This document shows positions 25,588 through 34,289 of a stretch of DNA of 64,000 nucleotides, piece after piece. Both the position numbers and the translations under genes were made by a program. The stretch lies in the NCBI RefSeq assembly GCF_039523735.1, contig NZ_BAAAFW010000092.1, positions 24,383-88,382 on the forward strand, written 5' to 3'. Below the pieces are notes generated by a model that saw only the letters and a list, made by a program, of their open reading frames with translations, had not been told where the DNA came from and searched no databases. This stretch comes from Tatumella punctata (GTDB lineage Bacteria; Pseudomonadota; Gammaproteobacteria; Enterobacterales; Enterobacteriaceae). Position 1 is the stretch's first letter. The number at the start of each line of letters is the position of its first letter.

Positions 25588-26960
25588 TAAGCAGTTTAAC
25601 CACCCGCATCTTTGCTATTTTCTGGCTTACGCTGGCCTTAGTATTGATGCTGGTATTAATGGTACCAAAGCTCGACTCCCGGCAGATGACATCATTACTG
25701 GAAAGTGAACAGCGCCAGGGCGTAATGATCGAACAGCATGTGGAGGCCGAGCTGGCGCAGGACCCACCCAATGACCTGATGTGGTGGCGCAGATTATATC
25801 GGGCTATCGATAAATGGGCCCCTCCCGGCCAGCATTTACTGCTGGTAACTTCAGAGGGAAGAGTCATTGGCGCACGCCATAATGAAATGCAGATTATCCG
25901 TAACTTTATCGGACAATCTGATAATGCCGATCATCCGCAAAAGAAAACCTATGGCCGAATCGAAATGATTGGCCCGTTCGCGGTTGCTGACGGTGAAGAC
26001 AACTACCAGCTGTATATGGTCCGTCCGGCCACCAGCTCACAGCTGGACTTTATTAATCTGTTATTTGACCGGCCTTTATTACTGCTGATTGTGACTATGC
26101 TGATTAGCTCTCCCTTATTATTATGGCTGGCATGGAGTCTGGCAAAACCAGCCCGTAAGCTGAAGCAAGCTGCTGATGAAGTCGCCGCAGGTAACTTAAG
26201 GCAGCATCCGGAGCTTGAGTCAGGACCACAGGAATTTCTGGCCGCCGGGGCAAGTTTTAACCAAATGGTCAGTGCGCTGGAACGGATGATGACAGCCCAG
26301 CAACGGCTACTGTCAGATATCAGTCATGAGCTGCGCACCCCCCTCACTCGCTTACAACTGGCAACGGCCTTACTGCGCAGGCGTTCGGGCGAAAGTAAAG
26401 AGCTCGGCAGAATAGAGATGGAAGCCCAGCGACTGGACGGTATGATCAATGACTTATTAGTACTGTCACGGACTCAGCATAATAACGCCCTGGTCAGTGA
26501 AGCGATGAAAGCGAACCACCTGTGGAATGGTGTGCTGGAAGATGCCAAATTTGAAGCCGAACAGATGGGAAAAAAAATGGAGGTTCCTTATCCGCCCGGT
26601 CCCTGGCCTTTATACGGTAACCCCCATGCACTGGAAAGCGCGCTGGAAAATATTATCCGTAATGCACTGCGTTATTCCCATACCCACATCATCGTCAGTT
26701 TCTCTGTAGACCGGGAAGGTATCACTATTCATGTGGATGATGATGGTCCGGGCGTGAGTCCGGAAGACCGGGAACAAATTTTCCGGCCGTTTTATCGTAC
26801 TGATGAAGCGCGCGACAGGGAATCCGGCGGAACCGGACTCGGGCTGGCGATTGTTGATACGGCATTACAGCAGCATCATGGCTGGGTGAAAGCCGATGAC
26901 AGCCCGCTGGGTGGCTTACGCCTGACTATCTGGCTTCCGTTATACTCTGCACGTCAATAA
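25584..26960 (+). CDS. cpxA: CpxA, envelope-stress sensor histidine kinase
   Basis: Inner-membrane sensor kinase/phosphatase for CpxR, 458 residues (E. coli 457). The first membrane segment is at about 8-27, a periplasmic PAS-like domain at about 30-162, the second membrane segment at about 163-186, then HAMP (about 187-240). The dimerisation helix carries phosphorylated His248 in SDISHELRTPLTRLQ. The ATPase domain has N box IIRNALRYS, G1 DDDGPGV, F box and G2 GGTGLGLAIV. Translationally coupled to cpxR by a 4-bp overlap. The next gene is trmL, a junction absent from E. coli K-12. Confidence 0.97.
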   Translation: MISSLTTRIFAIFWLTLALVLMLVLMVPKLDSRQMTSLLESEQRQGVMIEQHVEAELAQDPPNDLMWWRRLYRAIDKWAPPGQHLLLVTSEGRVIGARHNEMQIIRNFIGQSDNADHPQKKTYGRIEMIGPFAVADGEDNYQLYMVRPATSSQLDFINLLFDRPLLLLIVTMLISSPLLLWLAWSLAKPARKLKQAADEVAAGNLRQHPELESGPQEFLAAGASFNQMVSALERMMTAQQRLLSDISHELRTPLTRLQLATALLRRRSGESKELGRIEMEAQRLDGMINDLLVLSRTQHNNALVSEAMKANHLWNGVLEDAKFEAEQMGKKMEVPYPPGPWPLYGNPHALESALENIIRNALRYSHTHIIVSFSVDREGITIHVDDDGPGVSPEDREQIFRPFYRTDEARDRESGGTGLGLAIVDTALQQHHGWVKADDSPLGGLRLTIWLPLYSARQ

Positions 26961-26996
26961 TTTGATATTCTGCGGCTCTCGTCAGCGGGAGCCCTT

Positions 26997-27467
26997 ATGA
27001 TTAATATCGTTTTGTTTGAACCAGAAATTCCACCGAATACGGGTAATATTATTCGGCTATGTGCCAACACCGGATTCGCTTTACACCTGATTGAGCCCCT
27101 TGGGTTTACCTGGGATGATAAGCGCCTGCGGCGGGCAGGACTCGACTATCATGAGTTCACAGCAATTCGCCGCCATGCCAGCTATCAGGCATTTATCGAT
27201 AGTGAACAACCTGCACGCCTGTTTGCGCTCACCACAAAAGGCACACCGGCACACAGTGCTGTTTCATGGCAGGCGGGTGATTACCTGATGTTCGGACCGG
27301 AAAGTCGTGGTCTGCCGGCAGAAATACTCGACAGCTTACCCGCCATGCAGAAAATACGTATTCCTATGGTGCCTCAGAGCCGCAGTATGAACCTGTCCAA
27401 CTCAGTCGCGGTAGTCATCTATGAGGCGTGGCGCCAGCTGGATTACGCCGGAGCCTTAGTAAAATAG
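26997..27467 (+). CDS. trmL: TrmL, tRNA-Leu (cytidine/uridine-34-2'-O)-methyltransferase
   Basis: SPOUT-class methyltransferase modifying the wobble base of two leucine tRNA isoacceptors with AdoMet. It has 156 residues (E. coli 157). It shows the family's three motifs: NIVLFEPEIPPNTGNIIRLCANTG at the start, DYLMFGPESRGLPAEIL in the middle, and the trefoil-knot end IPMVPQSRSMNLSNSVAVV. Formerly called YibK. It converges with cysE across a symmetric hairpin. Confidence 0.96.
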   Translation: MINIVLFEPEIPPNTGNIIRLCANTGFALHLIEPLGFTWDDKRLRRAGLDYHEFTAIRRHASYQAFIDSEQPARLFALTTKGTPAHSAVSWQAGDYLMFGPESRGLPAEILDSLPAMQKIRIPMVPQSRSMNLSNSVAVVIYEAWRQLDYAGALVK

Positions 27468-27475
27468 AACAATCA

Positions 27476-27502
27476 CGGGGGAATCTTCTCCCCCGGTATT
27501 TT
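27476..27502. terminator. Bidirectional terminator between trmL and cysE
   Basis: CGGGGGA / TCCCCCG, a 7-bp stem with a 6-nt loop, is followed by GTATTTTAC on the plus strand and lies 8 bp after the trmL stop and 9 bp from the cysE stop. On the minus strand the T-tract is poor, so it may serve trmL mainly. Confidence 0.72.
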
Positions 27503-27504
27503 AC

Positions 27505-28326
27505 TCAGATCCCGTCGCCAAATTCGAATCCGGCCACCGTACCATTAAAATGCTGGTCCATATCCATTGCCGGTTTCTCACTGGCCGGACGACCAACAAT
27601 ACGCGCAGGTACACCGGCGACAGTCGTATGCGGAGGAACGGGTTGTAACACAACCGATCCCGCGCCTATTTTCGCGCCACGGCCAACTTCAATGTTACCT
27701 AAAACTTTCGCGCCGGCACCAATCATCACACCTTCACGGATCTTCGGATGACGATCACCGCAGGTTTTACCGGTTCCCCCAAGAGTCACCGATTGCAGAA
27801 TCGAAACATCATTTTCGATCACTGCAGTTTCCCCGACCACGATCCCGGTTGCATGGTCGAGCATAATCCCGCAGCCAATAGTCGCCGCCGGATGAATATC
27901 AACCCCGAATGAAACTGAAATCTCATTCTGCAGATATACCGCCAGAGAACGACGGCCTTCTCTCCACAACCAGTTACCAATACGATAGGCCTGTAAGGCA
28001 TGAAAACCTTTCAGGTACAGCAGAGGAATTGAATACTTGTCCACTGCAGGATCCCGCTGACTGACCGCGGCAATATCGCGGGCAGCCGACAGGATCATCG
28101 ACGGGTCTTTACGGTATGCTTCTTCAACGATTTCACGGATAGCAATTGCCGGCATAATCGGGTTGGCCAGTTTGTTGGCCAGCATATAGCTCAGCGCACT
28201 GCCGAGATCGTCATGTTTCAGTAATGTCGCGTGAAAAAAACTGGCCAGCATGGGTTCACCTTCCGCCAGACTCCTGGCTTCTGAAATAATACTTTCCCAG
28301 ATTTGCGCTAACTCTTCAGACGACAT
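27505..28326 (-). CDS. cysE: CysE, serine O-acetyltransferase
   Basis: First step of cysteine synthesis: acetyl-CoA plus serine gives O-acetylserine. Feedback inhibited by cysteine and bound by CysK in its C-terminal tail. It has 273 residues, identical in length to E. coli. An N-terminal helical part (1-140) precedes a left-handed beta-helix of hexapeptide repeats (DIHPAATIGCGIMLDHATGIVVGE with catalytic His, then SILQSVTLGG, VLGNIEVGRGAKIGAGSVV). The end FEFGDGI keeps the C-terminal Ile needed for CysK binding. It is downstream of gpsA but separated by a terminator. Confidence 0.97.
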   Translation of the reverse strand: MSSEELAQIWESIISEARSLAEGEPMLASFFHATLLKHDDLGSALSYMLANKLANPIMPAIAIREIVEEAYRKDPSMILSAARDIAAVSQRDPAVDKYSIPLLYLKGFHALQAYRIGNWLWREGRRSLAVYLQNEISVSFGVDIHPAATIGCGIMLDHATGIVVGETAVIENDVSILQSVTLGGTGKTCGDRHPKIREGVMIGAGAKVLGNIEVGRGAKIGAGSVVLQPVPPHTTVAGVPARIVGRPASEKPAMDMDQHFNGTVAGFEFGDGI

Positions 28327-28341
28327 GACTGCACTCCCGAT

Positions 28342-28364
28342 AAAAAAGCGCCCCGTAAGGCGCT
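28342..28364 (-). terminator. Intrinsic terminator between gpsA and cysE
   Basis: AGCGCC / GGCGCT stem with a 6-nt loop, followed on the minus strand by six T. It lies in the 77-bp gap, so cysE expression depends on read-through or its own promoter. Confidence 0.85.
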
Positions 28365-28403
28365 TATATAAGCTTAATGGCTGGCAACATAAAACACCTC
28401 TGT

Positions 28404-29423
28404 TCAGAGGGCTTCTTTTTCATCTTTTCTTTCACGGCCAAGCAGAGACAAGGCAGCATCCCTGGCCGGTTTTCCACAATAAAGGACCTGGAAGATTTGT
28501 TCTGTGATTGGCATTTCAACACCAGCCCTGGCCGCCAGTGCCCTCACTTCTTTCGTATTACGGTAGCCTTCGACGACTTGTCCGATACTTGCTTCAGCCG
28601 CACTGACGCTATTCCCCTTGCCCAGCAACATACCAAAGCGCCGATTGCGGGACTGATTATCGGTACAGGTCAGCACGAGATCACCCAGTCCTGCCATTCC
28701 CATAAAAGTCGAGGGATCCGCACCCAGCGCAGCACCCAGTCGGCTCATTTCGGCAAGCCCGCGGGTTATCAGTGCGGTTCTGGCATTAGCACCGAAGCCA
28801 ATACCATCAGAGATCCCGGCACCAATCGCAATGACATTTTTCACCGCGCCACCTAACTGAACTCCGGTCAGGTCATGATTGCTGTAAACCCGAAAGCTTT
28901 TTCCGCAATGCAACTTTTGCTGTAAATCCTTAGAAAACTGCGGATCAGTCGACGCCAGGGCAATCGCCGTCGGCATACCTGACGCCAGCTCTTTGGCAAA
29001 TGTCGGCCCGGAAATAACCGCCAGCGGGATAGAAGGACCAAGGATTTCTCTGGCAACATCTTGCAATAAACGGCCAGTCTCCCGCTCCAGCCCTTTCGTT
29101 GCCCAGACCAGACGTGAATCAGACTCCAGACAAGGCTGTATTTGTGCCAGAACGTCACCAAATACATGGCTGGGTACCACGACCAGGATATCCTGGCTGG
29201 CGGCAATAGCCTGTGCCAGAGAGGACTCAATCACCAGATTATCGGGAAATACGACATCAGGAAGAAATTCAGTGTTACAGCGGTCAGCCTGCAGCCGTTC
29301 AAGATGCTGAAGATTATGCCCCCATAAAACGACCGGATGGCCATTACGCGCCAGCGTAATGGCCAGAGCGGTGCCGTAAGAACCGGCACCGATAACACTG
29401 ACAGAATTGCTGCGGTTACTCAT
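28404..29423 (-). CDS. gpsA: GpsA, NAD(P)-dependent glycerol-3-phosphate dehydrogenase
   Basis: Cytoplasmic biosynthetic dehydrogenase making sn-glycerol 3-phosphate for phospholipids. It has 339 residues as in E. coli. The Rossmann nucleotide loop VIGAGSYGTALAITLARNG is at 10-28. The catalytic Lys lies in GGAVKNVIAIGAGISDG. GMAGLGDLVLTCTDNQSRNRRFG is the substrate-binding signature. The start overlaps the secB stop by one base (TGATG), so the two are translationally coupled. Confidence 0.97.
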   Translation of the reverse strand: MSNRSNSVSVIGAGSYGTALAITLARNGHPVVLWGHNLQHLERLQADRCNTEFLPDVVFPDNLVIESSLAQAIAASQDILVVVPSHVFGDVLAQIQPCLESDSRLVWATKGLERETGRLLQDVAREILGPSIPLAVISGPTFAKELASGMPTAIALASTDPQFSKDLQQKLHCGKSFRVYSNHDLTGVQLGGAVKNVIAIGAGISDGIGFGANARTALITRGLAEMSRLGAALGADPSTFMGMAGLGDLVLTCTDNQSRNRRFGMLLGKGNSVSAAEASIGQVVEGYRNTKEVRALAARAGVEMPITEQIFQVLYCGKPARDAALSLLGRERKDEKEAL

Positions 29424-29881
29424 CAGGCTTCCTGCGGAGCACTACCTTCCTGTTCCTGCAGGTAGTTCATAAATAATGCATCAAAGTTCACCGGAGCCAG
29501 GTTCAGCTGCGGGAAGGTTCCGCGGGAAACCAGACCAGAAATACACTCACGTGCATAAGGGAACAGGATATTCGGGCAGTAAGCTCCCAGACAATGGGCC
29601 ATCTGAGTCCCTTCAATGCCGGAAATCGTAAAGATCCCTGCCTGCTGGACTTCGCACAGAAACGCGGTATCTTCACCCACGGTCGCTGTCACAGTGACAC
29701 GTAAAACGACTTCATAAATACCGTCAGCCAGCTGTGAGGATGCTGTATCCAGATCCAGTTTCACTTCAGGTTCCCACTCTTTCTGGAAAACCTGAGGAGC
29801 ATTAGGCGCTTCAAAAGAAATATCTTTTGTATAAACACGTTGGATCTGGAACGTCATTTCGCTGTTATTTTGTTCTGACAT
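29423..29881 (-). CDS. secB: SecB, protein-export chaperone
   Basis: Cytoplasmic tetrameric chaperone that keeps preproteins unfolded and hands them to SecA. It has 152 residues (E. coli 155). It starts SEQNNSEMTFQIQRVYTKDISFEAPNAP as in the family, with a beta-sheet core and the FLCEVQQAGIF and CPNILFPYARECIS segments. It lies between grxC and gpsA in the conserved yibN-grxC-secB-gpsA-cysE order. Confidence 0.97.
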   Translation of the reverse strand: MSEQNNSEMTFQIQRVYTKDISFEAPNAPQVFQKEWEPEVKLDLDTASSQLADGIYEVVLRVTVTATVGEDTAFLCEVQQAGIFTISGIEGTQMAHCLGAYCPNILFPYARECISGLVSRGTFPQLNLAPVNFDALFMNYLQEQEGSAPQEA

Positions 29882-29923
29882 GGTACTTGGTCCTGTTAAG
29901 TTGAAATTTGTTTCACCTGAAAC

Positions 29924-30178
29924 TCAGGCTTGCAATAAAGGGTCCAGACCGTGTTCTGCCTCAAGGGCATACAGGTCATCGCAACCACCAATATGTTTTC
30001 CGTCAATAAAAATTTGAGGTACCGTGCTGCGGCCACTGCGCTCTATCATCCCCGCACGCTTTTCGGCATCGCCATCAATAGCAATCTCATTAAACGCTGC
30101 GCCTTTTTTCTCTAACAGTGCTTTTGCACGATGGCAAAACGGGCAGGTCTGCTTAGTGTAAATATCAATTACTGGCAT
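29924..30178 (-). CDS. grxC: GrxC, glutaredoxin 3
   Basis: Small dithiol glutaredoxin that reduces disulfides with glutathione. It has 84 residues (E. coli 83). The active site is CPFC (E. coli CPYC) in YTKQTCPFCHRAKALLE, with the glutathione-binding STVPQIFIDGKHIGGCDDL, which includes the cis-Pro and the third Cys. The frame is open further upstream, but the ATG at 30178 has GAGGTG before it and matches the family N-terminus. It lies 19 bp after yibN. Confidence 0.95.
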   Translation of the reverse strand: MPVIDIYTKQTCPFCHRAKALLEKKGAAFNEIAIDGDAEKRAGMIERSGRSTVPQIFIDGKHIGGCDDLYALEAEHGLDPLLQA

Positions 30179-30197
30179 TGTCAGCACCTCTGATAAT

Positions 30198-30629
30198 TTA
30201 TTTACCGCGAACCAGCGGAAGATTTTCACCACTCCAGCCACTGATGCCGTCTTTTAACACGGATACGTTTGCAAAACCTGCCGCGCTCAGCTGCCCGGCA
30301 GCTTCACCGGAAGACTGTCCGGTCGCACAGGTAACAATCACCGGCTGGTTTCTGAATTTTTCCAGTTCAGTCAGGTGGCCTTTCTTAATCTCTGCCGCGG
30401 CCAGGTTCACAGCACCTGAGATATGCCCGCGGCGGAAATCGTCGCGTGAGCGCACATCAACAACTACTGCATCTTGTTTGTTAATCAGATTAGTCGCTTC
30501 GCTGCGGCTAATTGTTTTAACTTTAGAAAACAGCCCCTTAAAAGTAGTAACAATCACCAGAACCAGTAAAGCGACCCAGGCCAAACACAGGACCAGGTGA
30601 TTGCGTGCAAATTCCATAATATCTTGCAT
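30198..30629 (-). CDS. yibN: YibN, membrane-anchored rhodanese-domain protein
   Basis: 143 residues, same length as E. coli YibN. An N-terminal membrane segment (LVLCLAWVALLVLVIVTTF, about 12-30) is followed by a rhodanese domain (about 40-143) with DAVVVDVRSRDDFRRGHISGAVNL. A candidate active-site loop is CATGQSSGEAA, with Cys where E. coli YibN has a different sequence (VVDGSGM), so sulfur transfer may be possible here. The end GWSGENLPLVRGK is conserved. The ATG at 30629 is chosen from the family start MQ(D/E)IM(E/Q)F, although no strong ribosome-binding site precedes it. First gene of the yibN-grxC-secB-gpsA run. Confidence 0.93.
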   Translation of the reverse strand: MQDIMEFARNHLVLCLAWVALLVLVIVTTFKGLFSKVKTISRSEATNLINKQDAVVVDVRSRDDFRRGHISGAVNLAAAEIKKGHLTELEKFRNQPVIVTCATGQSSGEAAGQLSAAGFANVSVLKDGISGWSGENLPLVRGK

Positions 30630-30880
30630 GGGGGGTAACAACTCCAGACCGGACAAAAATAAGATAATATAAGGATTCTGAGTATACCTGCGCAGCCAGG
30701 CATGTACAGACACTAAACACGGGAAGGCGTGATTTATGCGTCATTTTACCTGACAGATGCTGAGTTCTGGCACTCAGACCTTACCTGTTGTCTGATTATG
30801 CCATTAATGCCGGATACAAACTATAAATCCCTTCCGGGAGGCTGGAAAGCAACTATGCATCGTGAAATAATCACCGCCCT

Positions 30881-32182
30881 ATGACGAAAAAAATGCCTGT
30901 TCCCTGTATTTTGCCAGACAACGCTTCCCCGTCACCGAAACCACGCAGGGAGCGACCGACACTGGCCTCTGGCCTGCTGTGTGCGGGCATATTGTGCTTG
31001 TCTTTTACCGCCCATGCTGCTGACGATAATAAAGCGCAACTCAAATCTATACAGCAGGACATTGCGAATAAAGAGAAGAGTGTCCGTTCGCAAAAAATTC
31101 AGCGCAGTAACTTACTGGATCAGCTGCAGAGTCAGGAAAAAATCATTGCTCAGGCCAGCAGGCAATTACGTCAGACGCAAACCACGCTTGAAGGTATTAA
31201 CCGCGATATCGCGGCCCTTGCCCGATCAATCGCACAACTGGAACAACGCCAGGCCAGGGAAGAAAGTCTTCTTGCACAACAGCTGGACGCAGCATTTCGC
31301 CAGGGACAACACAGTGGTATTGAACTGCTGCTCAGTGGTGAAGCTGGTCAGCGAAATGACCGGATACTGACCTATTTCACCTATCTGAATCAGGCACGCC
31401 AGCAGAACATTGAATCACTGAAACAGACCCGGGCAGAACTGGCGGAAAAGAAAACGATCCAGCTGCAGAAACAACAGCAGCAACAGCAATTACTGAGCCA
31501 GCAACAGGCACAACAAACCCGTCTGGAGCAGGCAAAATCCGCCCGCCAGAAAACACTCAGTGTGCTGGAGTCTTCACTGGAAAAAGACCAGGCAGACCTG
31601 GTTGAAATGCGCCAGAACGAAAGCCGTTTACAGGAAAAAATAGCCCGTGCAGAACAGATAGCCAAAGCACGCGCCGAACAGGAAGCCCGGGAAGCTGAAC
31701 AGGTCAGACAACGCCAGGCACAGGCCCGCGCCAAAGGGTCAACTTATCGTCCTACGGAAGGTGAACAAGAGCTGATGGCCCGTACCGGAGGCCTGGGCCG
31801 GCCGGCCGGACAATATCCATGGCCGGTTCAGGGAAAACTGTTACACCGGTTTGGAGAAACACTGCAGGGTGAGCTACGCTGGAAGGGGTTAGTCATCGCC
31901 GCACCTGAAGGTACCGATGTCAGAGCAATTGCCGACGGGCGGGTTATCATGGCTGACTGGTTACAGGGCTATGGCCTGGTGATTGTTATTGAACATGGTC
32001 AGGGTGATATGACTCTGTATGGTTACAACCAGAGTGCTCTGGTTAATGTGGGTGCTCAGGTCAGAGCAGGCCAGCCTATCGCTCTGGTGGGAACCAGTGG
32101 CGGACGCGGTATACCGTCACTGTATTTTGAGATCCGCCGCCAGGGGCAGGCTGTAAACCCCCTCAGCTGGTTAGGGAAATAA
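30881..32182 (+). CDS. envC: EnvC, activator of septal amidases
   Basis: Periplasmic LytM-factor that activates AmiA and AmiB under FtsEX control during cell separation. It has 433 residues (E. coli 419). A signal peptide with a long N-region ends SFTAHAA (about 47). Coiled coil spans about 50-280 with high Q, E, R and K. The LytM domain is about 315-433: GELRWKGLVIAAPEGTDVRAIADGRV, EHGQGDMTLYGYNQSAL and GTSGGRGIPSLYFEIRRQGQAVNP. The metal ligands of active LytM enzymes are not complete, as in E. coli EnvC. gpmM, which precedes envC in E. coli, is absent. It diverges from yibN. Confidence 0.95.
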   Translation: MTKKMPVPCILPDNASPSPKPRRERPTLASGLLCAGILCLSFTAHAADDNKAQLKSIQQDIANKEKSVRSQKIQRSNLLDQLQSQEKIIAQASRQLRQTQTTLEGINRDIAALARSIAQLEQRQAREESLLAQQLDAAFRQGQHSGIELLLSGEAGQRNDRILTYFTYLNQARQQNIESLKQTRAELAEKKTIQLQKQQQQQQLLSQQQAQQTRLEQAKSARQKTLSVLESSLEKDQADLVEMRQNESRLQEKIARAEQIAKARAEQEAREAEQVRQRQAQARAKGSTYRPTEGEQELMARTGGLGRPAGQYPWPVQGKLLHRFGETLQGELRWKGLVIAAPEGTDVRAIADGRVIMADWLQGYGLVIVIEHGQGDMTLYGYNQSALVNVGAQVRAGQPIALVGTSGGRGIPSLYFEIRRQGQAVNPLSWLGK

Positions 32183-32184
32183 TT

Positions 32185-33099
32185 GTGCTGCATCGTCTGA
32201 AGATTGTCGCGTTCATCAGTGGCCTGCTGATTTGTCAGGCCGCTTCTGCTGCTAAACTGGCTATTGTTATTGACGATTTTGGTTACCGGCCAAAAGAAGA
32301 AAATCAGGTATTACAGATGCCTGCAGCGGTTTCTGTCGCCGTATTACCGGATGCCACCCATGCCCGTGAAATGGCAATAAAAGCACATCAGACCGGCCAT
32401 GAAGTGCTGATCCATTTACCCATGGCCCCTCTGAGTAAACAACCTCTGGAAAAAAACACCCTCACTCCGGAGATGAGCAGCGCTGAAATTACCCGTATCA
32501 TTCAGCTGGCTGTCAGCCATGTCCCTTATGCTGTCGGTCTGAACAACCATATGGGCAGTAAAATGACCTCCAGTCTGCCCGGTATGATTAAAGTGATGCA
32601 GGTCCTGAATCACTATAACTTCTATTTCCTGGACAGTATGACCATAGGTAATAGTCAGTCGGTAAACGCCGCTCAAGGCACCAGCGTCAGGGTATTGAAA
32701 CGCAAAGTCTTTCTTGATGATACACAGAATGATGCCGATATCCGTAAGCAGTTTCTTCGCGCCGTAAACCTGGCCAGGCGTAATGGTTCAGCCATTGCCA
32801 TCGGCCACCCGCACCCCGCGACCGTCAGAGTCTTACAGCAGATGCTGGCGGATCTGCCTGCCGATATCACGCTGGTACGCCCCAGTCAGCTGCTTAATGA
32901 CACCCCGCACTCCTCCGCCAGTCATGGGGTAAAAAAACCTGCCGTGACCAGGGAAAATACGGTAACTCATGCCGGGTTAACTGCACAATGCCGTACCCTC
33001 CACGCACCTTCCCCATTGCTGCCTTCAGCCGGTATAGCAATGATTTATACCAGTATTAAAAACAGCCAGTTTATACAGGATATAAAAAGCATATTCTGA
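32185..33099 (+). CDS. yibQ: YibQ, divergent polysaccharide deacetylase-family protein
   Basis: Secreted protein of 304 residues (E. coli 319). A signal peptide ends QAASA (about 22). The NodB-like fold begins KLAIVIDDFGYRPKE; other conserved parts are VSVAVLPDATHAREMA, HEVLIHLPMAP, VGLNNHMGSKMTS and AIAIGHPHPATV. Function is unproven. It lies directly after envC, with GTG at 32185 two bases beyond the envC stop, which implies coupling and an envelope role. After residue 240 a low-complexity Ser/Thr/His-rich tail is less conserved. Confidence 0.92.
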   Translation: MLHRLKIVAFISGLLICQAASAAKLAIVIDDFGYRPKEENQVLQMPAAVSVAVLPDATHAREMAIKAHQTGHEVLIHLPMAPLSKQPLEKNTLTPEMSSAEITRIIQLAVSHVPYAVGLNNHMGSKMTSSLPGMIKVMQVLNHYNFYFLDSMTIGNSQSVNAAQGTSVRVLKRKVFLDDTQNDADIRKQFLRAVNLARRNGSAIAIGHPHPATVRVLQQMLADLPADITLVRPSQLLNDTPHSSASHGVKKPAVTRENTVTHAGLTAQCRTLHAPSPLLPSAGIAMIYTSIKNSQFIQDIKSIF

Positions 33100-33342
33100 C
33101 CGGTAACGGCCATTCTTTTCTGCGGAGAACAATGGCCTGTATTCCCTCTGCGATACCTCTCTGAAAAATATTCAGTCACACAACAGGTGGCCAGCTGACT
33201 GAATATACCAAAATATGTTGCAGAACGTTTGAAGCTTGTTTCCCGGAATAACAGACTCTGCCTTTACTGAGCGTGAAATGATATGATCGCGCGATATAAA
33301 CGTGGTATTCCATACTTCACGTCTTCACTTAAGGGCAGGCTT

Positions 33343-34275
33343 ATGATTATCGTTACTGGTGGCGCCGGCATGATCGGCAGCAATATAATAAAAGCACTGA
33401 ATGACCGAGGTTATACGGACATTCTGGTGGTAGATAACCTGAAAGATGGTACTAAATTTGCCAACCTGGCAGACCTGAATATCAGCGACTACATGGATAA
33501 AGAAGAGTTTCTTGTCAGTGTACTGGCAGGTGATGATTTCGGGCCGATCGAGGCCGTTTTCCATCAGGGTGCATGCTCTTCCACGACCGAATGGGATGGC
33601 AAATACATGATGGATAATAACTATCAGTATTCAAAAGAGCTGCTGCACTTCTGTCTCGAGCGCCAGATCCCCTTCCTGTATGCCTCTTCTGCAGCGACCT
33701 ATGGCGGACGGAACGATAACTTTATCGAACAGCGCCAATATGAAGCCCCGCTAAATGTTTATGGTTACTCCAAAATGCTGTTTGACCATTACGTTCGCAG
33801 TATTCTGCCAGAGGCAGAATCTCCGGTGTGTGGCTTCCGTTATTTTAACGTGTACGGTCCGCGTGAAGGTCATAAAGGCAGTATGGCCAGTGTTGCCTTC
33901 CACCTGAACACACAGATCACCAACGGTGAAAACCCTAAATTATTTGATGGCAGCGAAAACTTCCAGCGTGATTTCATCTACGTACAGGATGTTGCTGCGG
34001 TTAACCTGTGGTGCTGGGAAAATAATATATCAGGGATCTATAACTGTGGTACCGGCCGTGCTGAGTCGTTCCAGGAAGTCGCTGATGCGGTACTGGCATG
34101 GCATGGCACCGGCGAAGTGGAATATATTCCGTTCCCGGAAAAACTGAAAGGACGCTATCAGGCTTACACTCAGGCAGATCTCACCAACCTGCGTGCAACC
34201 GGCTATGACAAACCGTTTAAAACAGTCGCTGAAGGTGTGGCTGAATATATGGCATGGCTGAATAACAAAGCATAA
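33343..34275 (+). CDS. hldD: HldD (RfaD), ADP-L-glycero-D-manno-heptose-6-epimerase
   Basis: Last step in making ADP-L,D-heptose for the LPS inner core. It has 310 residues, identical in length to E. coli. The NADP Rossmann loop is MIIVTGGAGMIGSNI (Met where most have Phe), with the SDR-type catalytic Tyr and Lys in YGYSKMLFD, the Ser in LYASSAATYGG and RYFNVYGPREGHKGSMAS as signatures. The frame extends 20 codons upstream, but the ATG at 33343 gives the exact family start. First gene of the hldD-waaF-waaC operon. tdh-kbl, which lie nearby in E. coli, are not here. Confidence 0.97.
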   Translation: MIIVTGGAGMIGSNIIKALNDRGYTDILVVDNLKDGTKFANLADLNISDYMDKEEFLVSVLAGDDFGPIEAVFHQGACSSTTEWDGKYMMDNNYQYSKELLHFCLERQIPFLYASSAATYGGRNDNFIEQRQYEAPLNVYGYSKMLFDHYVRSILPEAESPVCGFRYFNVYGPREGHKGSMASVAFHLNTQITNGENPKLFDGSENFQRDFIYVQDVAAVNLWCWENNISGIYNCGTGRAESFQEVADAVLAWHGTGEVEYIPFPEKLKGRYQAYTQADLTNLRATGYDKPFKTVAEGVAEYMAWLNNKA

Positions 34276-34289
34276 GAGATTTTCCGGCG

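Noticed and set aside
33108..33137. GGCCATT / AATGGCC hairpin after yibQ
   Set aside because: Short imperfect stem with weak T content; not convincing as a terminator.
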